DNA of 15,257 nt from Alphaproteobacteria bacterium (GTDB taxonomy: Bacteria > Pseudomonadota > Alphaproteobacteria > UBA6615): assembly GCA_013003285.1 (NCBI GenBank), contig JABDJY010000247.1, positions 1 to 15,257 on the forward strand. Reading direction: 5' to 3'. Each line of letters begins with the position of its first letter. Positions within the stretch are counted from its first letter, which is position 1. A model generated the notes under the pieces. That model had not been told where the DNA came from. It worked only from the letters and a program-made list of their open reading frames with translations, and did not search any database. Positions 7,026 to 15,063 of this stretch are shown here, in pieces. The position numbers and the translations under genes were made by a program.

Positions 7026-10000
7026 ATGCTGAATAATTCACTGATCGTCGTTGCCTCCCTCGCCTATATCGGCGTGCTTTTTGCGATCGCATCCTATGGC
7101 GACCGGCTGGCCAAAAAGCAGCCGGCGGGCCGGCGCAAGAACGCGAAACCGCTAATCTATGCGCTCACGCTTGCCGTTTATTGTACCTCATGGACATTCT
7201 ACGGCAGCGTCGGGCTGGCAGCGTCGAGCGGCTATGATTTCCTGCCGGTCTATCTGGGACCGATCCTGCTATTCACCTTGGGCTATCCGGTATTGCGCAA
7301 GATCATTCGCATTGCCAAGGCCGAAAACATAACCACCATCGCCGACTTCATCTCCGCCCGGTTTGGCAAGAGCCAAACCGTTGCCGCCGTCGTGACCATC
7401 ATCGTGGTCGTCGGCATCTTGCCCTATATCGCGCTACAGCTAAAAGCGGTCTCGGCCAGCTTTAACGTGCTCAGCGGCTATCCGGCCGTGATCGCATCGG
7501 ATGCCATCGGCGCAAGCCCCTGGTGGTCGGATACCGCCTTGGTGGTGGCGGCTTTGATGGCGGTGTTCTCGATCATCTTCGGCACCCGCAACATCGATGC
7601 GACCGAGCATCACCATGGCATGATGCTAGCGATCGCCTTCGAATCGGTGGTGAAACTCGTCGCGTTCCTGGCCGCCGGTCTGTTCGTGACCTTCGTGATG
7701 TTTGGCGGCATCGGCGATCTATTGTCCAACGCCGCCGCCTCGCCGTTAATCGTCGAGCGCTTTACCGGCGGCATCGACGGTTCGAAATGGGTCACCATCG
7801 CCCTCCTATCCATGGCCGCGATCATCTGCCTGCCCCGCCAATTCCATGTGGCGGTGGTGGAGAACGCCGACGAGTCCGAGCTGAAAAAGGCTGCCTGGCT
7901 GTTCCCGGCCTATCTGATCGCGATCAATCTCTTTGTTATTCCCATCGCCATCGCGGGCCTGCTCGCCTTTGGCGGATCGGGTGTCGACGCCGATACCTTC
8001 GTCCTCGCGCTGCCGATGGTCGCCGAGCAGGAATTGCTGGCGCTGTTCGTGTTCATCGGCGGACTTTCGGCGGCAACCGGCATGGTCATTGTCGCCACCG
8101 TGGCGCTCAGCACCATGGTCTCGAACGATGTGGTGATGCCCTTGCTGCTGCGCTACGGCGCACGCGGCGCCGATCGCCGCCATGATGTCGGGCAATTGCT
8201 GCTCTCGGTCCGCCGCATCGTCATGTTCGCCATCATCATGCTCGCCTTCGTCTATTACCGTGTGGCCGGCGAGGGGCAGGCGCTGGCCTCGATCGGGTTG
8301 ATTTCCTTCGCCGCGGTCGCCCAATTCGCACCGTCGATCTTCGGCGCGATATTTTGGGAACGGGCGTCACGAACCGGCGCTCTGGGTGGTGTCATTATCG
8401 GGTTCGTCATTTGGGCCTATACCCTGCTGCTGCCGACTTTCTCCGAGAGCAGCTGGTTACCCGCCTCGCTGCTCATCGAAGGGCCTTGGGCCATTGGTGC
8501 GCTGGTGCCGCACGCCTTGTTCGGCCTGGATTTCGCCGACCCGCTGACCCACGGTGTTGTGTGGAGCGTGGGCTCCAACGTGCTGGTCTTTATTGTCCTC
8601 TCTCTCTTCGCCCAACCCAAGGCGATCGAGCGCTCGCAGGCCCAGGCTTTCGTGCAAGTCGACGCCGGCTTCAGCGGCAGCCGGGCACGCGCGCTCAAGG
8701 GCACTTTGACCGTCGGCGACCTGCAAGCCACCGCAGCGGAGTATCTGGGCACGGAAACCGTGACGCGGGCCTTCGGCGATTATGGGTTGAGCCATGATCA
8801 AGAAATAACGCCGACATCGCCGGTGGATGTGGAGTTGTTGCGTTACACCGAACGCTTGCTGGCCAGCGCCATCGGCGCCTCCTCGGCGCGGCTGGTCATT
8901 GCCCTATCGCTCGAGCGCGGCGACATGAATATGCAAAGCGCCATGGCGTTGCTCGACGATGCGTCCGCGGCGATCCGCTATAACCGCGAATTGCTGCAAT
9001 CGACCATGGAGAATATCCGCCAGGGTATAGCCGTCTATGACGAAAACTTACGCCTGGTGTGGTGGAACCGGCGCTTCAGCGACTATCTGAACCTACCCGA
9101 CGCCTATGCGCGCATCGGCGTATCCGCCGAGGAGGTGATCCGATACTCCGCCGAGCATGGCGAATATGGGCCCGGCGAGGTCGATACCATCGTCGCCGAA
9201 CTCATGGCGCAATACCGCTCGCGGACGCCGATCACTTACGAACGGCGGCTGGCCGACGGCACGGTGTTGGAAGTGGGTACCAGTGCGACGCCGGGCGGCA
9301 ACGTCGTGGCGACATTGACCGATGTCACCGAGCGGGTTCAAGCCACCGCCGAATTGGCCGAATCGAAAGAGAGTTTGGAGCGGCGGGTCGCCGAGCGCAC
9401 CCGCGATTTAACCCTCCTCAACGACCAATTGCGCGAAGCAACGTTGGTCGCAGAAGATGCCAACATCGACAAGACCCGGTTTTTGGCCGCCGCCAGCCAC
9501 GACCTTCTGCAACCCTTGAATGCGGCGCGTCTGTTCCTGTCATCGCTGGCCGAACGTCCGCAACCGTCCGACAATGCCGAACTCATCGAACGGGTCGAGA
9601 CGTCGCTCAAATCGGTCGAAGACCTACTCGAAGAATTGCTCGACATCTCCAAACTGGATTCTGGCGGGTTCGTACCGCAGTTTGAAGACTTTGCCCTTAA
9701 TGAGATGTTGCAAGAATTGGCGACCCAGTTCGCGGCGCTGGCCGACGAGGGCGGCGTGACCCTGCAGTTCGTCCCATCGCATCATTTTGTGCATAGCGAC
9801 CGACGGTTGTTGCGCCGAATACTGCAGAATTTCCTGACCAATGCCATCCGCTACACCCCTGCCGGCGGACGTGTCTTGCTGGGCAGCCGGCTCGCCGGCG
9901 GTAATTTGCGGCTGGAGGTTTGGGATACCGGTCCCGGCATTCCCGACGACATGTACGACGCCGTTTTCCGTGAATTTCAGCGCCTCGCCGGCCCCACGCA

Positions 10001-10583
10001 ATCGGCACAGGGGTTGGGTCTCGGTCTGGCCATCGTCGACCGGGTCGCGCGCATCCTAGATCATGAAATCACACTGAGATCGCAAGTCGGCAAAGGATCG
10101 GTTTTCGCCGTCACGGTTCCCATCGGAAACGCAGTGACCGAGGGGCCAACGGTGGCCGAAATGCTCGATCCGCGTGTTCGCGAGCTCGACGGTGCTATCG
10201 TCCTGTGCATCGATGACGATCCCGACATCCTCGACGGCATGGTGTCGCTCTTGGGCGGCTGGCATTGTGATGTGCGGGTCGCCGCGAACAGCAGTCAGTG
10301 GCGCGGCGCGCTGGGCGACGATACCCCCGACATTATCCTTGCCGACTATCATCTGAACGACGACGTCGACGGCTTGCACCTGATCGCGGAGATCTGTGGT
10401 AATTTTGGCAGCCTCATCCCGGCGATCGTCATTTCCGCCGACCATAGCGAAGCGTTGCAGGAAGAAGCGACACGCCGGGGCCATACGGTCTTGGCCAAGC
10501 CCCTCAAGCCAGCGGCATTGCGCGCCTTAATGACGCGTTTGTTGGTTCAGCGCGCCGCTCTCACCCAGCGCGAAGTGTCCTAG
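7026..10583 (+). CDS. SSS-family hybrid sensor histidine kinase with receiver domain (CrbS/MxtR-like)
   Basis: 1185 residues. Residues 1 to about 530 are a polytopic sodium/solute symporter (SLC5-like) module, with YCTSWTFYGSVG at about 52-63 typical of sensor kinases of this type. A linker (about 540-650) may include a STAC-like domain. A PAS domain follows at about 655-770, then a coiled coil and the dimerisation helix with phospho-accepting H825 in AASHDLLQPLNAA. The ATPase domain has N935/N939 (QNFLTNAIRY), D967-T-G-P-G and QGLGLGLAI near 1000. The receiver domain has D1063-D1065, phospho-acceptor D1107 and K1158, so all catalytic residues are present. Such kinases (CrbS, CbrA, MxtR) sense carbon supply, possibly by solute flux through the symporter module. 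The ATG at 7026 has GGAA-type sites just upstream. It converges with its likely partner regulator, 15 bases away. Confidence 0.93.
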   Translation: MLNNSLIVVASLAYIGVLFAIASYGDRLAKKQPAGRRKNAKPLIYALTLAVYCTSWTFYGSVGLAASSGYDFLPVYLGPILLFTLGYPVLRKIIRIAKAENITTIADFISARFGKSQTVAAVVTIIVVVGILPYIALQLKAVSASFNVLSGYPAVIASDAIGASPWWSDTALVVAALMAVFSIIFGTRNIDATEHHHGMMLAIAFESVVKLVAFLAAGLFVTFVMFGGIGDLLSNAAASPLIVERFTGGIDGSKWVTIALLSMAAIICLPRQFHVAVVENADESELKKAAWLFPAYLIAINLFVIPIAIAGLLAFGGSGVDADTFVLALPMVAEQELLALFVFIGGLSAATGMVIVATVALSTMVSNDVVMPLLLRYGARGADRRHDVGQLLLSVRRIVMFAIIMLAFVYYRVAGEGQALASIGLISFAAVAQFAPSIFGAIFWERASRTGALGGVIIGFVIWAYTLLLPTFSESSWLPASLLIEGPWAIGALVPHALFGLDFADPLTHGVVWSVGSNVLVFIVLSLFAQPKAIERSQAQAFVQVDAGFSGSRARALKGTLTVGDLQATAAEYLGTETVTRAFGDYGLSHDQEITPTSPVDVELLRYTERLLASAIGASSARLVIALSLERGDMNMQSAMALLDDASAAIRYNRELLQSTMENIRQGIAVYDENLRLVWWNRRFSDYLNLPDAYARIGVSAEEVIRYSAEHGEYGPGEVDTIVAELMAQYRSRTPITYERRLADGTVLEVGTSATPGGNVVATLTDVTERVQATAELAESKESLERRVAERTRDLTLLNDQLREATLVAEDANIDKTRFLAAASHDLLQPLNAARLFLSSLAERPQPSDNAELIERVETSLKSVEDLLEELLDISKLDSGGFVPQFEDFALNEMLQELATQFAALADEGGVTLQFVPSHHFVHSDRRLLRRILQNFLTNAIRYTPAGGRVLLGSRLAGGNLRLEVWDTGPGIPDDMYDAVFREFQRLAGPTQSAQGLGLGLAIVDRVARILDHEITLRSQVGKGSVFAVTVPIGNAVTEGPTVAEMLDPRVRELDGAIVLCIDDDPDILDGMVSLLGGWHCDVRVAANSSQWRGALGDDTPDIILADYHLNDDVDGLHLIAEICGNFGSLIPAIVISADHSEALQEEATRRGHTVLAKPLKPAALRALMTRLLVQRAALTQREVS

Positions 10584-10598
10584 GCGAAGAAGCCTGGA

Positions 10599-11270
10599 TC
10601 ACGTTTCGACGTCTGGAACTTCGCGCGCCGGGTCTTCGACCACCAACCGATTCGCCAGAATGACTGCCTGGGTGCGGCTGTTGACGCCCAGTTTCTGCAA
10701 AATCGCAGAGACATGCGACTTGACCGTCGCTTCGGAAATATCGAGATCGTAGGCGATCTGTTTGTTCAGCTTTCCCTCGCTGACCATGGTGAGGACGCGA
10801 ATTTGCTGCGGCGTCAAATTGGACAGCTTCATTGCCAGCGCGGCGTCTTCTTTTGTCGTCTCCGGTAGATTCTCCATCTCCGGCAGCGACCGGTCCCCGG
10901 CGAGCAGGGCGCGTACCGCGGATCGGATATCGGCCATCGGCGCCGATTTTGGAATGAAGCCGGCGGCGCCGTAATCCATCGCCTGACGGATCAAGCGCGG
11001 GTCGGTGCTGGCCGAAATCATGGCGATGGGAATTGCCGGATATTCCGCACGGAGGAAGCACAGACCGGTCAAACCGTTCATACCGGGCATGTGGATATCG
11101 AGGAGCAACAGATCGGCATCACCGCCTTCGGAGAGGGTGGCAACCGCCTCTTCCAGCGATGCCGCTTCCGAAAAAGACGCCTCGGCGAGATCGTCGGAAA
11201 TCGCCTGCCGGATCGCGCTGCGCACCAGCGGGTGATCGTCGGCGATGACGATTGTATAGGCTTGGGACAC
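10599..11270 (-). CDS. LuxR/NarL-type response regulator (CrbR/ErdR-like)
   Basis: 223 residues, the usual length of the family. It starts with GTG at 11270, preceded by GGGGGAA, a good ribosome binding site. The receiver domain (1-122) has acidic D11/D12, phospho-acceptor D58 in LLLLDIHMPGMNG, S87 and K108. The LuxR-type helix-turn-helix (about 150-210) has LTPQQIRVLTMVSEGKLNKQ followed by ISEATVKSHVSAIL. That block closely resembles ErdR/CrbR/AgmR regulators, which activate acetyl-CoA synthetase and alcohol oxidation genes. Its gene ends 15 bases from the end of the hybrid kinase and is convergent with it, which supports a partnership. It could be co-transcribed with the DUF547 gene 106 bases upstream. 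Targets are not shown by the sequence. Confidence 0.93.
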   Translation of the reverse strand: MSQAYTIVIADDHPLVRSAIRQAISDDLAEASFSEAASLEEAVATLSEGGDADLLLLDIHMPGMNGLTGLCFLRAEYPAIPIAMISASTDPRLIRQAMDYGAAGFIPKSAPMADIRSAVRALLAGDRSLPEMENLPETTKEDAALAMKLSNLTPQQIRVLTMVSEGKLNKQIAYDLDISEATVKSHVSAILQKLGVNSRTQAVILANRLVVEDPAREVPDVET

Positions 11271-11376
11271 TGTTTCCCCCGATCAACCGGTATTGGTCCC
11301 GGAATTATCGTTGCCGCTATTATGGCCTTTAGGGGAGGCGAGTCCATCGGTTGTCTGACGGCGCCAACGCCGGGGC

Positions 11377-12153
11377 TTACTCCAGCGCATTGATAGCCCA
11401 GTCATAGGGTAACCATCGCAATCGTACCGGTGCATTGGCGGCGAGCCGCTCGGCGATCTCGGGCATATAGCCGCCGGCAAAATGCGCAATGCTACCGCCG
11501 GCCGCAATGAAATCGCAGGCGTACCAGAGATAGACCTTGGTGAGCCACAAGCTGTCGCCGTCGAACCCGGCCCAGCGGGGGTCACCGTGCACCGCCTGGG
11601 CGTGATGCGCTAGTTCGTTGTCGATCGCCGCACCGGTGTAGGCGCCGGCGCGCAAGGGCGGGCAGCCGATACTGGCGCAGTTGATGGCGAAATGAATTCT
11701 CGGCTCGACAAACCGCGCGCGCAGCCAGCCATTCTCAATGCCGTGCAGGCTCAACTGGTGGTCGCCGATGCGCCAGCGCCGGACCAGCCAACGGTCACGG
11801 CTGGGAATATTGCGGATCGATTTCAGCGGCCGATGTTCGGCAATTAGGCTCAAGGTGAACGCGTTATACGCGTTGATCAGAAGCGCCAGTTTTTCGTCGC
11901 GCGACAAGGCATGGAAATCGACCAGACCCACCGCCTCGATATATTCGTCCAACGTCGCCACATCGTCGAACAGTGAGACATAATCGACCCGCCCATTGGC
12001 GCGCACATGGCGGCGCAGCAGCGTATCGAGGGTGCCATGGTCGAAGCGCGCGCCGGTCGTGTCGTCGCCATAGACCTCGGCCATGGCAATCTGTGGTGGC
12101 CCGAACAGGCGGATCAAGATCCGCCATTCGTCAAGAGGCGCTATCCAACCCAT
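11377..12153 (-). CDS. DUF547 domain protein
   Basis: 258 residues from the ATG at 12153, which has GGAG ten bases upstream; it overlaps the end of the radical SAM gene by 23 bases. The DUF547 signature is complete: LLINAYNAFT at 91-100, LHGIENGWLR at 136-145, HFAINCASIGCPPLRAGAY at 154-172, LWLTKVYLWYACDF at 202-215 and LPYDWAINAL at 248-257. The family occurs in many bacteria and plants, its biochemical role is unsettled, and conserved His and Cys residues suggest an enzyme. Many members are exported, but no clear signal peptide is seen here, so it may be cytoplasmic. The overlap implies co-translation with the radical SAM enzyme. A later in-frame ATG at 12084 is less likely. Confidence 0.9.
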   Translation of the reverse strand: MGWIAPLDEWRILIRLFGPPQIAMAEVYGDDTTGARFDHGTLDTLLRRHVRANGRVDYVSLFDDVATLDEYIEAVGLVDFHALSRDEKLALLINAYNAFTLSLIAEHRPLKSIRNIPSRDRWLVRRWRIGDHQLSLHGIENGWLRARFVEPRIHFAINCASIGCPPLRAGAYTGAAIDNELAHHAQAVHGDPRWAGFDGDSLWLTKVYLWYACDFIAAGGSIAHFAGGYMPEIAERLAANAPVRLRWLPYDWAINALE

Positions 12154-13549
12154 CGTCGAGGGACTCCACGATACCGGCGTAAACACGATCGCGCAGACCG
12201 GCGGCATTCACTTCGCACATGGAAACCAGCGCGCCATCCACCGGCACCATGAAGGCGCAATGATCGAGCCGGTCGCGGCCCTCGTCGGTGGCCATCTCGG
12301 CGGCGCTCATGAAATGGTGCGAGGCGATCATCAAGCGGTCGACCCGTGCGGTGCCGGTCATCATGCGCCAGCCTAGCCCAAGCGGATTATCCCGGTCGAG
12401 CCGGCGCAGCCAGTGCCACGCCATGCGCGGCAGGGTCCAGGCGAACAGACCGGGCGCCTGGAACACCATGCCGGCGATGCGGGCCAGCGCCTCGGCCGGC
12501 TGGTCGGCCCGAAATGTCACGCCGGCCCAACGGTCGAGCACCCGGCGCAGAAAGCGCCGGTCGGGCGCGCTGCTGTTGGCGCTGATCGGCAAATAACGCG
12601 GCGCCCTGCCGGGCTGGCGAACCGACGCGCCGATGACGAAACGCGAGCAACCGGGATGGCCCATCCACCACTGGTTTTCCGCCAAGCGATCGCTATTGTC
12701 GGGTTCGACATTCAATCCCCGGGCGATTTCTCGCCATAGGGCGTCGACGTCGACGCGGCCAATGTCCGCTTCGGTGCGACCCACATCGGCCACCGGCATA
12801 AACCCGATCATGCGGAAAACGTCGGCATTGGCTTGTACCCAGGCGACGATATCGGCGACTTCGCCAATATTTTGGGGCGTCACGGTCACCGTCGAGGCGA
12901 CCCGAAGATGCTGTCCGGTGGTCAGCCGCGCCCGGCGGACCATATCGGCAAATTCGGCACGCAGGGGCATCAGCTCGGCCTCGCTGGTGGCGTTTTTGTA
13001 CGCCGCGCCGCGCCGGCCGCGCTGGGTGGTATCGATATGGACGCTGACCTCTTCGAGCCCGCCCTCGATCATCAGCCGCTCGAGCAGGCCGGGGTTGCGG
13101 CGGAAGCTGTCGCCATGGGTCATCAGCATGGGGATCAGACCAATGGATTGGGCATAGCGCAGCAGTTCGATAACCTCCTCGATGGGCCGCAGGGTCACTT
13201 CGCCATCGGTAAGCTGCATATTGCCCGAGGGGCCCAAGCGTTCGCGCAACAAGCGCATTTGCGCCTTGATCGGCTCCAGATCCAGCGCCGGGATACGATT
13301 GGCGTCAGCCGCCAGATAACAGCCCCGGCAGGCGAAATCGCAGCGCGGCATCACCCCGATGGTCGCACCGCAGCCTTCTTCATGGCGGCCGAACATCTGG
13401 TTCTCGGTGCGAAATTCCGGCGCGACGCCATCCCAGATCCCGGCCAGGCTGGCCCGCGCCTCCGGCTCGACCGGATGGCGAAATCGATGCCACAGACCGG
13501 CAAGCGTTACCGGCACGCCGTGGCTCGACGTTGTACCCAACTTCCACAT
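12131..13549 (-). CDS. Radical SAM protein
   Basis: 472 residues from the ATG at 13549, preceded by GGGGA at the right distance; a TTG six bases earlier is too close to that site. The iron-sulfur motif is C70-D-F-A-C74-R-G-C77-Y, the canonical CxxxCxxC, so it should bind [4Fe-4S] and S-adenosylmethionine. The usual GGE motif appears instead as T-D115-G-E117 in QLTDGEVTLRP. MLMTHGDSFRR at about 141-151 and VSVHIDTTQRGRRG at about 168-181 fit the barrel. The C-terminal half has three further cysteines (C301, C431, C445) that could form an extra cluster or substrate site, but no clear SPASM pattern is seen. The product overlaps and precedes the DUF547 gene. I do not recognise the exact subfamily, and the substrate is unknown. 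Confidence 0.9.
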   Translation of the reverse strand: MWKLGTTSSHGVPVTLAGLWHRFRHPVEPEARASLAGIWDGVAPEFRTENQMFGRHEEGCGATIGVMPRCDFACRGCYLAADANRIPALDLEPIKAQMRLLRERLGPSGNMQLTDGEVTLRPIEEVIELLRYAQSIGLIPMLMTHGDSFRRNPGLLERLMIEGGLEEVSVHIDTTQRGRRGAAYKNATSEAELMPLRAEFADMVRRARLTTGQHLRVASTVTVTPQNIGEVADIVAWVQANADVFRMIGFMPVADVGRTEADIGRVDVDALWREIARGLNVEPDNSDRLAENQWWMGHPGCSRFVIGASVRQPGRAPRYLPISANSSAPDRRFLRRVLDRWAGVTFRADQPAEALARIAGMVFQAPGLFAWTLPRMAWHWLRRLDRDNPLGLGWRMMTGTARVDRLMIASHHFMSAAEMATDEGRDRLDHCAFMVPVDGALVSMCEVNAAGLRDRVYAGIVESLDDGLDSAS

Positions 13550-13559
13550 GCTCAAATCC

Positions 13560-13598
13560 CCGCTAGAGCGCCCCTACGAACTGGTGTCGTTCTAGCGG
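13560..13598 (-). promoter_or_regulatory. Inverted repeat in the radical SAM leader
   Basis: Bases 13560-13570 can pair with 13588-13598 over 11 positions with one wobble (CCGCTAGAGCG with CGTTCTAGCGG), loop 17 bases. In the - strand transcript the second arm ends inside the GGGGA ribosome binding site of the radical SAM gene, ten bases before its ATG. It may be an operator or a hairpin that limits ribosome access. Confidence 0.4.
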
Positions 13599-13676
13599 TA
13601 GATGAAGGCCGGCGCGGCCAACATATTCTCAATTTCTCGTGTGGTTAGCGATGATTTTCCGCCGGTCAGCCGGCCC

Positions 13677-14372
13677 TCAGCCAATCGCCTTGCCGTAGCG
13701 CCAGCGCTCGATGGTGACGTCCTTGAAGACGCCGCCATAGTTGAGCGGTTCCTTGGCCCAAAAATCCTCACACGCCGCCAGGTCGGGATATTCCATGATC
13801 ATGAAACTGCCGATCAAAGTCTCGCCGCTATCATCCTGCAGGGGCCCGCGGGCGACATAGCGGTCCATCACGGATGCCTGATATTTGTGATGGGCTTCGG
13901 CCACCGCGGCGCGGCGCGCATCGGCGTCCGGCCCGTCGATGGCGGTCACGGCGAATTGCTGCCAGCCCTCGGTGCGCGGATAGTCGAGCTGGCGAATTTC
14001 CATGCTCGACGACCAGCGGGTGATATCCACCGACCCGAAGGCGCCGGCCATATTATAGGGCTCGCTGGCGATCCAGGCTTCGGCGCCGGCGCGATCGGGC
14101 GCGTCAAACAGGGTCAGACTGCCGGTGGCCGCGCTGCCATCGTCGCTCTGCAAGGGACCGGCAAAGCGGATCTGGTCGCGATGGGCGCGCAAATAGGCCA
14201 GATGCGGCTCGCTGGCGGACTCCCGCGCCGCGGCGCCGCCCACCGGGTCCAGGCGGGCGACGATCATCCAGCTGGGCGACTTGGTCTTGTAATATTGTTT
14301 GAGCTCTTCCTCGCTCAAACCGTAGCGGGGATCACCGGGCAGGGCGCCCGAAGGATTGCTGGGATCGGCCAT
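13677..14372 (-). CDS. Protein with two fused YCII domains
   Basis: 231 residues from the ATG at 14372; the TTG at 14390 is a possible but weaker start. Two YCII-like alpha-beta domains are visible, about 33-121 and 138-226. The internal repeat is clear: H57 with FAGPLQSDDG at 70-79 and EPYNMAGAFGSVDITRW at 104-120, against H161/H162 with ARGPLQDDSG at 174-183 and EPLNYGGVFKDVTIERW at 208-224. Residues 1-30 are a Pro/Gly-rich then charged extension. Most YCII proteins are single domain of about 95 residues and pair as dimers, so this is a fused pseudo-dimer. Biochemical roles are known only for a few members (for example 5-chloro-2-hydroxyhydroquinone dehydrochlorinase TftG). It lies upstream of the radical SAM gene on the same strand with a gap of 127 bases. 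Function unknown. Confidence 0.85.
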   Translation of the reverse strand: MADPSNPSGALPGDPRYGLSEEELKQYYKTKSPSWMIVARLDPVGGAAARESASEPHLAYLRAHRDQIRFAGPLQSDDGSAATGSLTLFDAPDRAGAEAWIASEPYNMAGAFGSVDITRWSSSMEIRQLDYPRTEGWQQFAVTAIDGPDADARRAAVAEAHHKYQASVMDRYVARGPLQDDSGETLIGSFMIMEYPDLAACEDFWAKEPLNYGGVFKDVTIERWRYGKAIG

Positions 14373-14448
14373 ATCTATCCATCTCGTCAATTAGTGTTGC
14401 AGCGCTCAGACTAGGCGATTAACGCCGCCATCGCTAAGCTGTTTTTAA

Positions 14449-14468
14449 GGGGCGCGGTGCAGCGCCCC
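14449..14468. other. Hairpin in the leader of the first tandem cupin gene
   Basis: GGGGCGC at 14449-14455 pairs with GCGCCCC at 14462-14468 around a six-base loop. It lies in the 120-base divergent region between the YCII gene and the cupin gene, 24 bases before the cupin ATG. There is no downstream T-run, so it is unlikely to be a terminator; its role is unknown. Confidence 0.35.
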
Positions 14469-14492
14469 GGCCACAAAGCGGGAGAGAAACTC

Positions 14493-15017
14493 ATGGCAAG
14501 AACGTTTCGTCGCGTCGTCACCGGCCATAATGCCGACGGAAAATCGATCATCTGGAAAGATGGACCGCCGCCGCAATCCCTCGAGCCGTTACCGCAGCTC
14601 TTCTTGCACGAAATCTGGGAGACCGGCGCGCTGGCCGACAATACCGGCGAGGACGATCCGGCGATCCGCGAGAACGCGATCGAACCCCACGATCCCGCCG
14701 GCACCATATTCCGCTATGTGGAGTTTCCCCCCGACGAGGTGTGGAAGGATGCCGATGTGGGCGAGGCGTTCGACCAAATGGGCAGCGGCGGCGCCCATGA
14801 CGACGACGCCGACACGCCGGGCATGCACGAAACCCAAACCACCGACTACGCCATCGTGCTCGAAGGCGAAATGTGGGCAGTCATGGAGGAGGGCGAGACC
14901 CTGCTCAAGGCCAACGATGTGTTGATCCAGCGCGGCACCAACCACGCCTGGTCGAACCGCTCGGGCAAACCGGCCCTCATGCTGTTCGTACTGATCGGGG
15001 CGAAGCCGCGGAATTAA
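14493..15017 (+). CDS. Cupin domain protein, first of a tandem pair
   Basis: 174 residues. The ATG at 14493 follows GGGAGAG at 14480-14486; an upstream in-frame ATG at 14457 sits inside a hairpin and lacks a ribosome site. A cupin barrel covers about 70-170. Motif 1 is atypical: H112-E-T114-Q-T-T-D118-Y-A with G125, rather than HxH plus Glu. Motif 2 keeps RGTNHAWSN at 147-155 with H151. The set of metal ligands is therefore reduced or changed, as in a recognisable cupin subfamily with the HxTxTxDY pattern. The N-terminus (RTFRRVVTGHNADGKSII) is nearly the same in the downstream neighbour. A small-molecule binding or enzymatic role is likely but unidentified. Confidence 0.87.
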   Translation: MARTFRRVVTGHNADGKSIIWKDGPPPQSLEPLPQLFLHEIWETGALADNTGEDDPAIRENAIEPHDPAGTIFRYVEFPPDEVWKDADVGEAFDQMGSGGAHDDDADTPGMHETQTTDYAIVLEGEMWAVMEEGETLLKANDVLIQRGTNHAWSNRSGKPALMLFVLIGAKPRN

Positions 15018-15063
15018 TCCATGTCTGGCGCCGCACCGCTCAATAATAATATCGGAGGAAACC

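Noticed and set aside
10582..10594. Short AGGC/GCCT hairpin between the convergent kinase and regulator genes
   Set aside because: Only four base pairs and no T-run; not enough for a terminator.
11359..11372. CGGCG-CCAA-CGCCG hairpin downstream of the DUF547 gene
   Set aside because: Five-bp stem without a T-run on the - strand; too weak to call a terminator, and it allows read-through into the regulator gene.
13661..13674. GCCGG-TCAG-CCGGC hairpin just after the YCII gene stop
   Set aside because: Position suits a terminator but the stem is five bp and no T-run follows on the - strand.
12833..14414. Two + strand open frames (12833-13648 and 13602-14414) opposite the radical SAM and YCII genes
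   Set aside because: Arg/His/Gly/Ala-rich translations without motifs; the - strand genes are supported by conserved family motifs.
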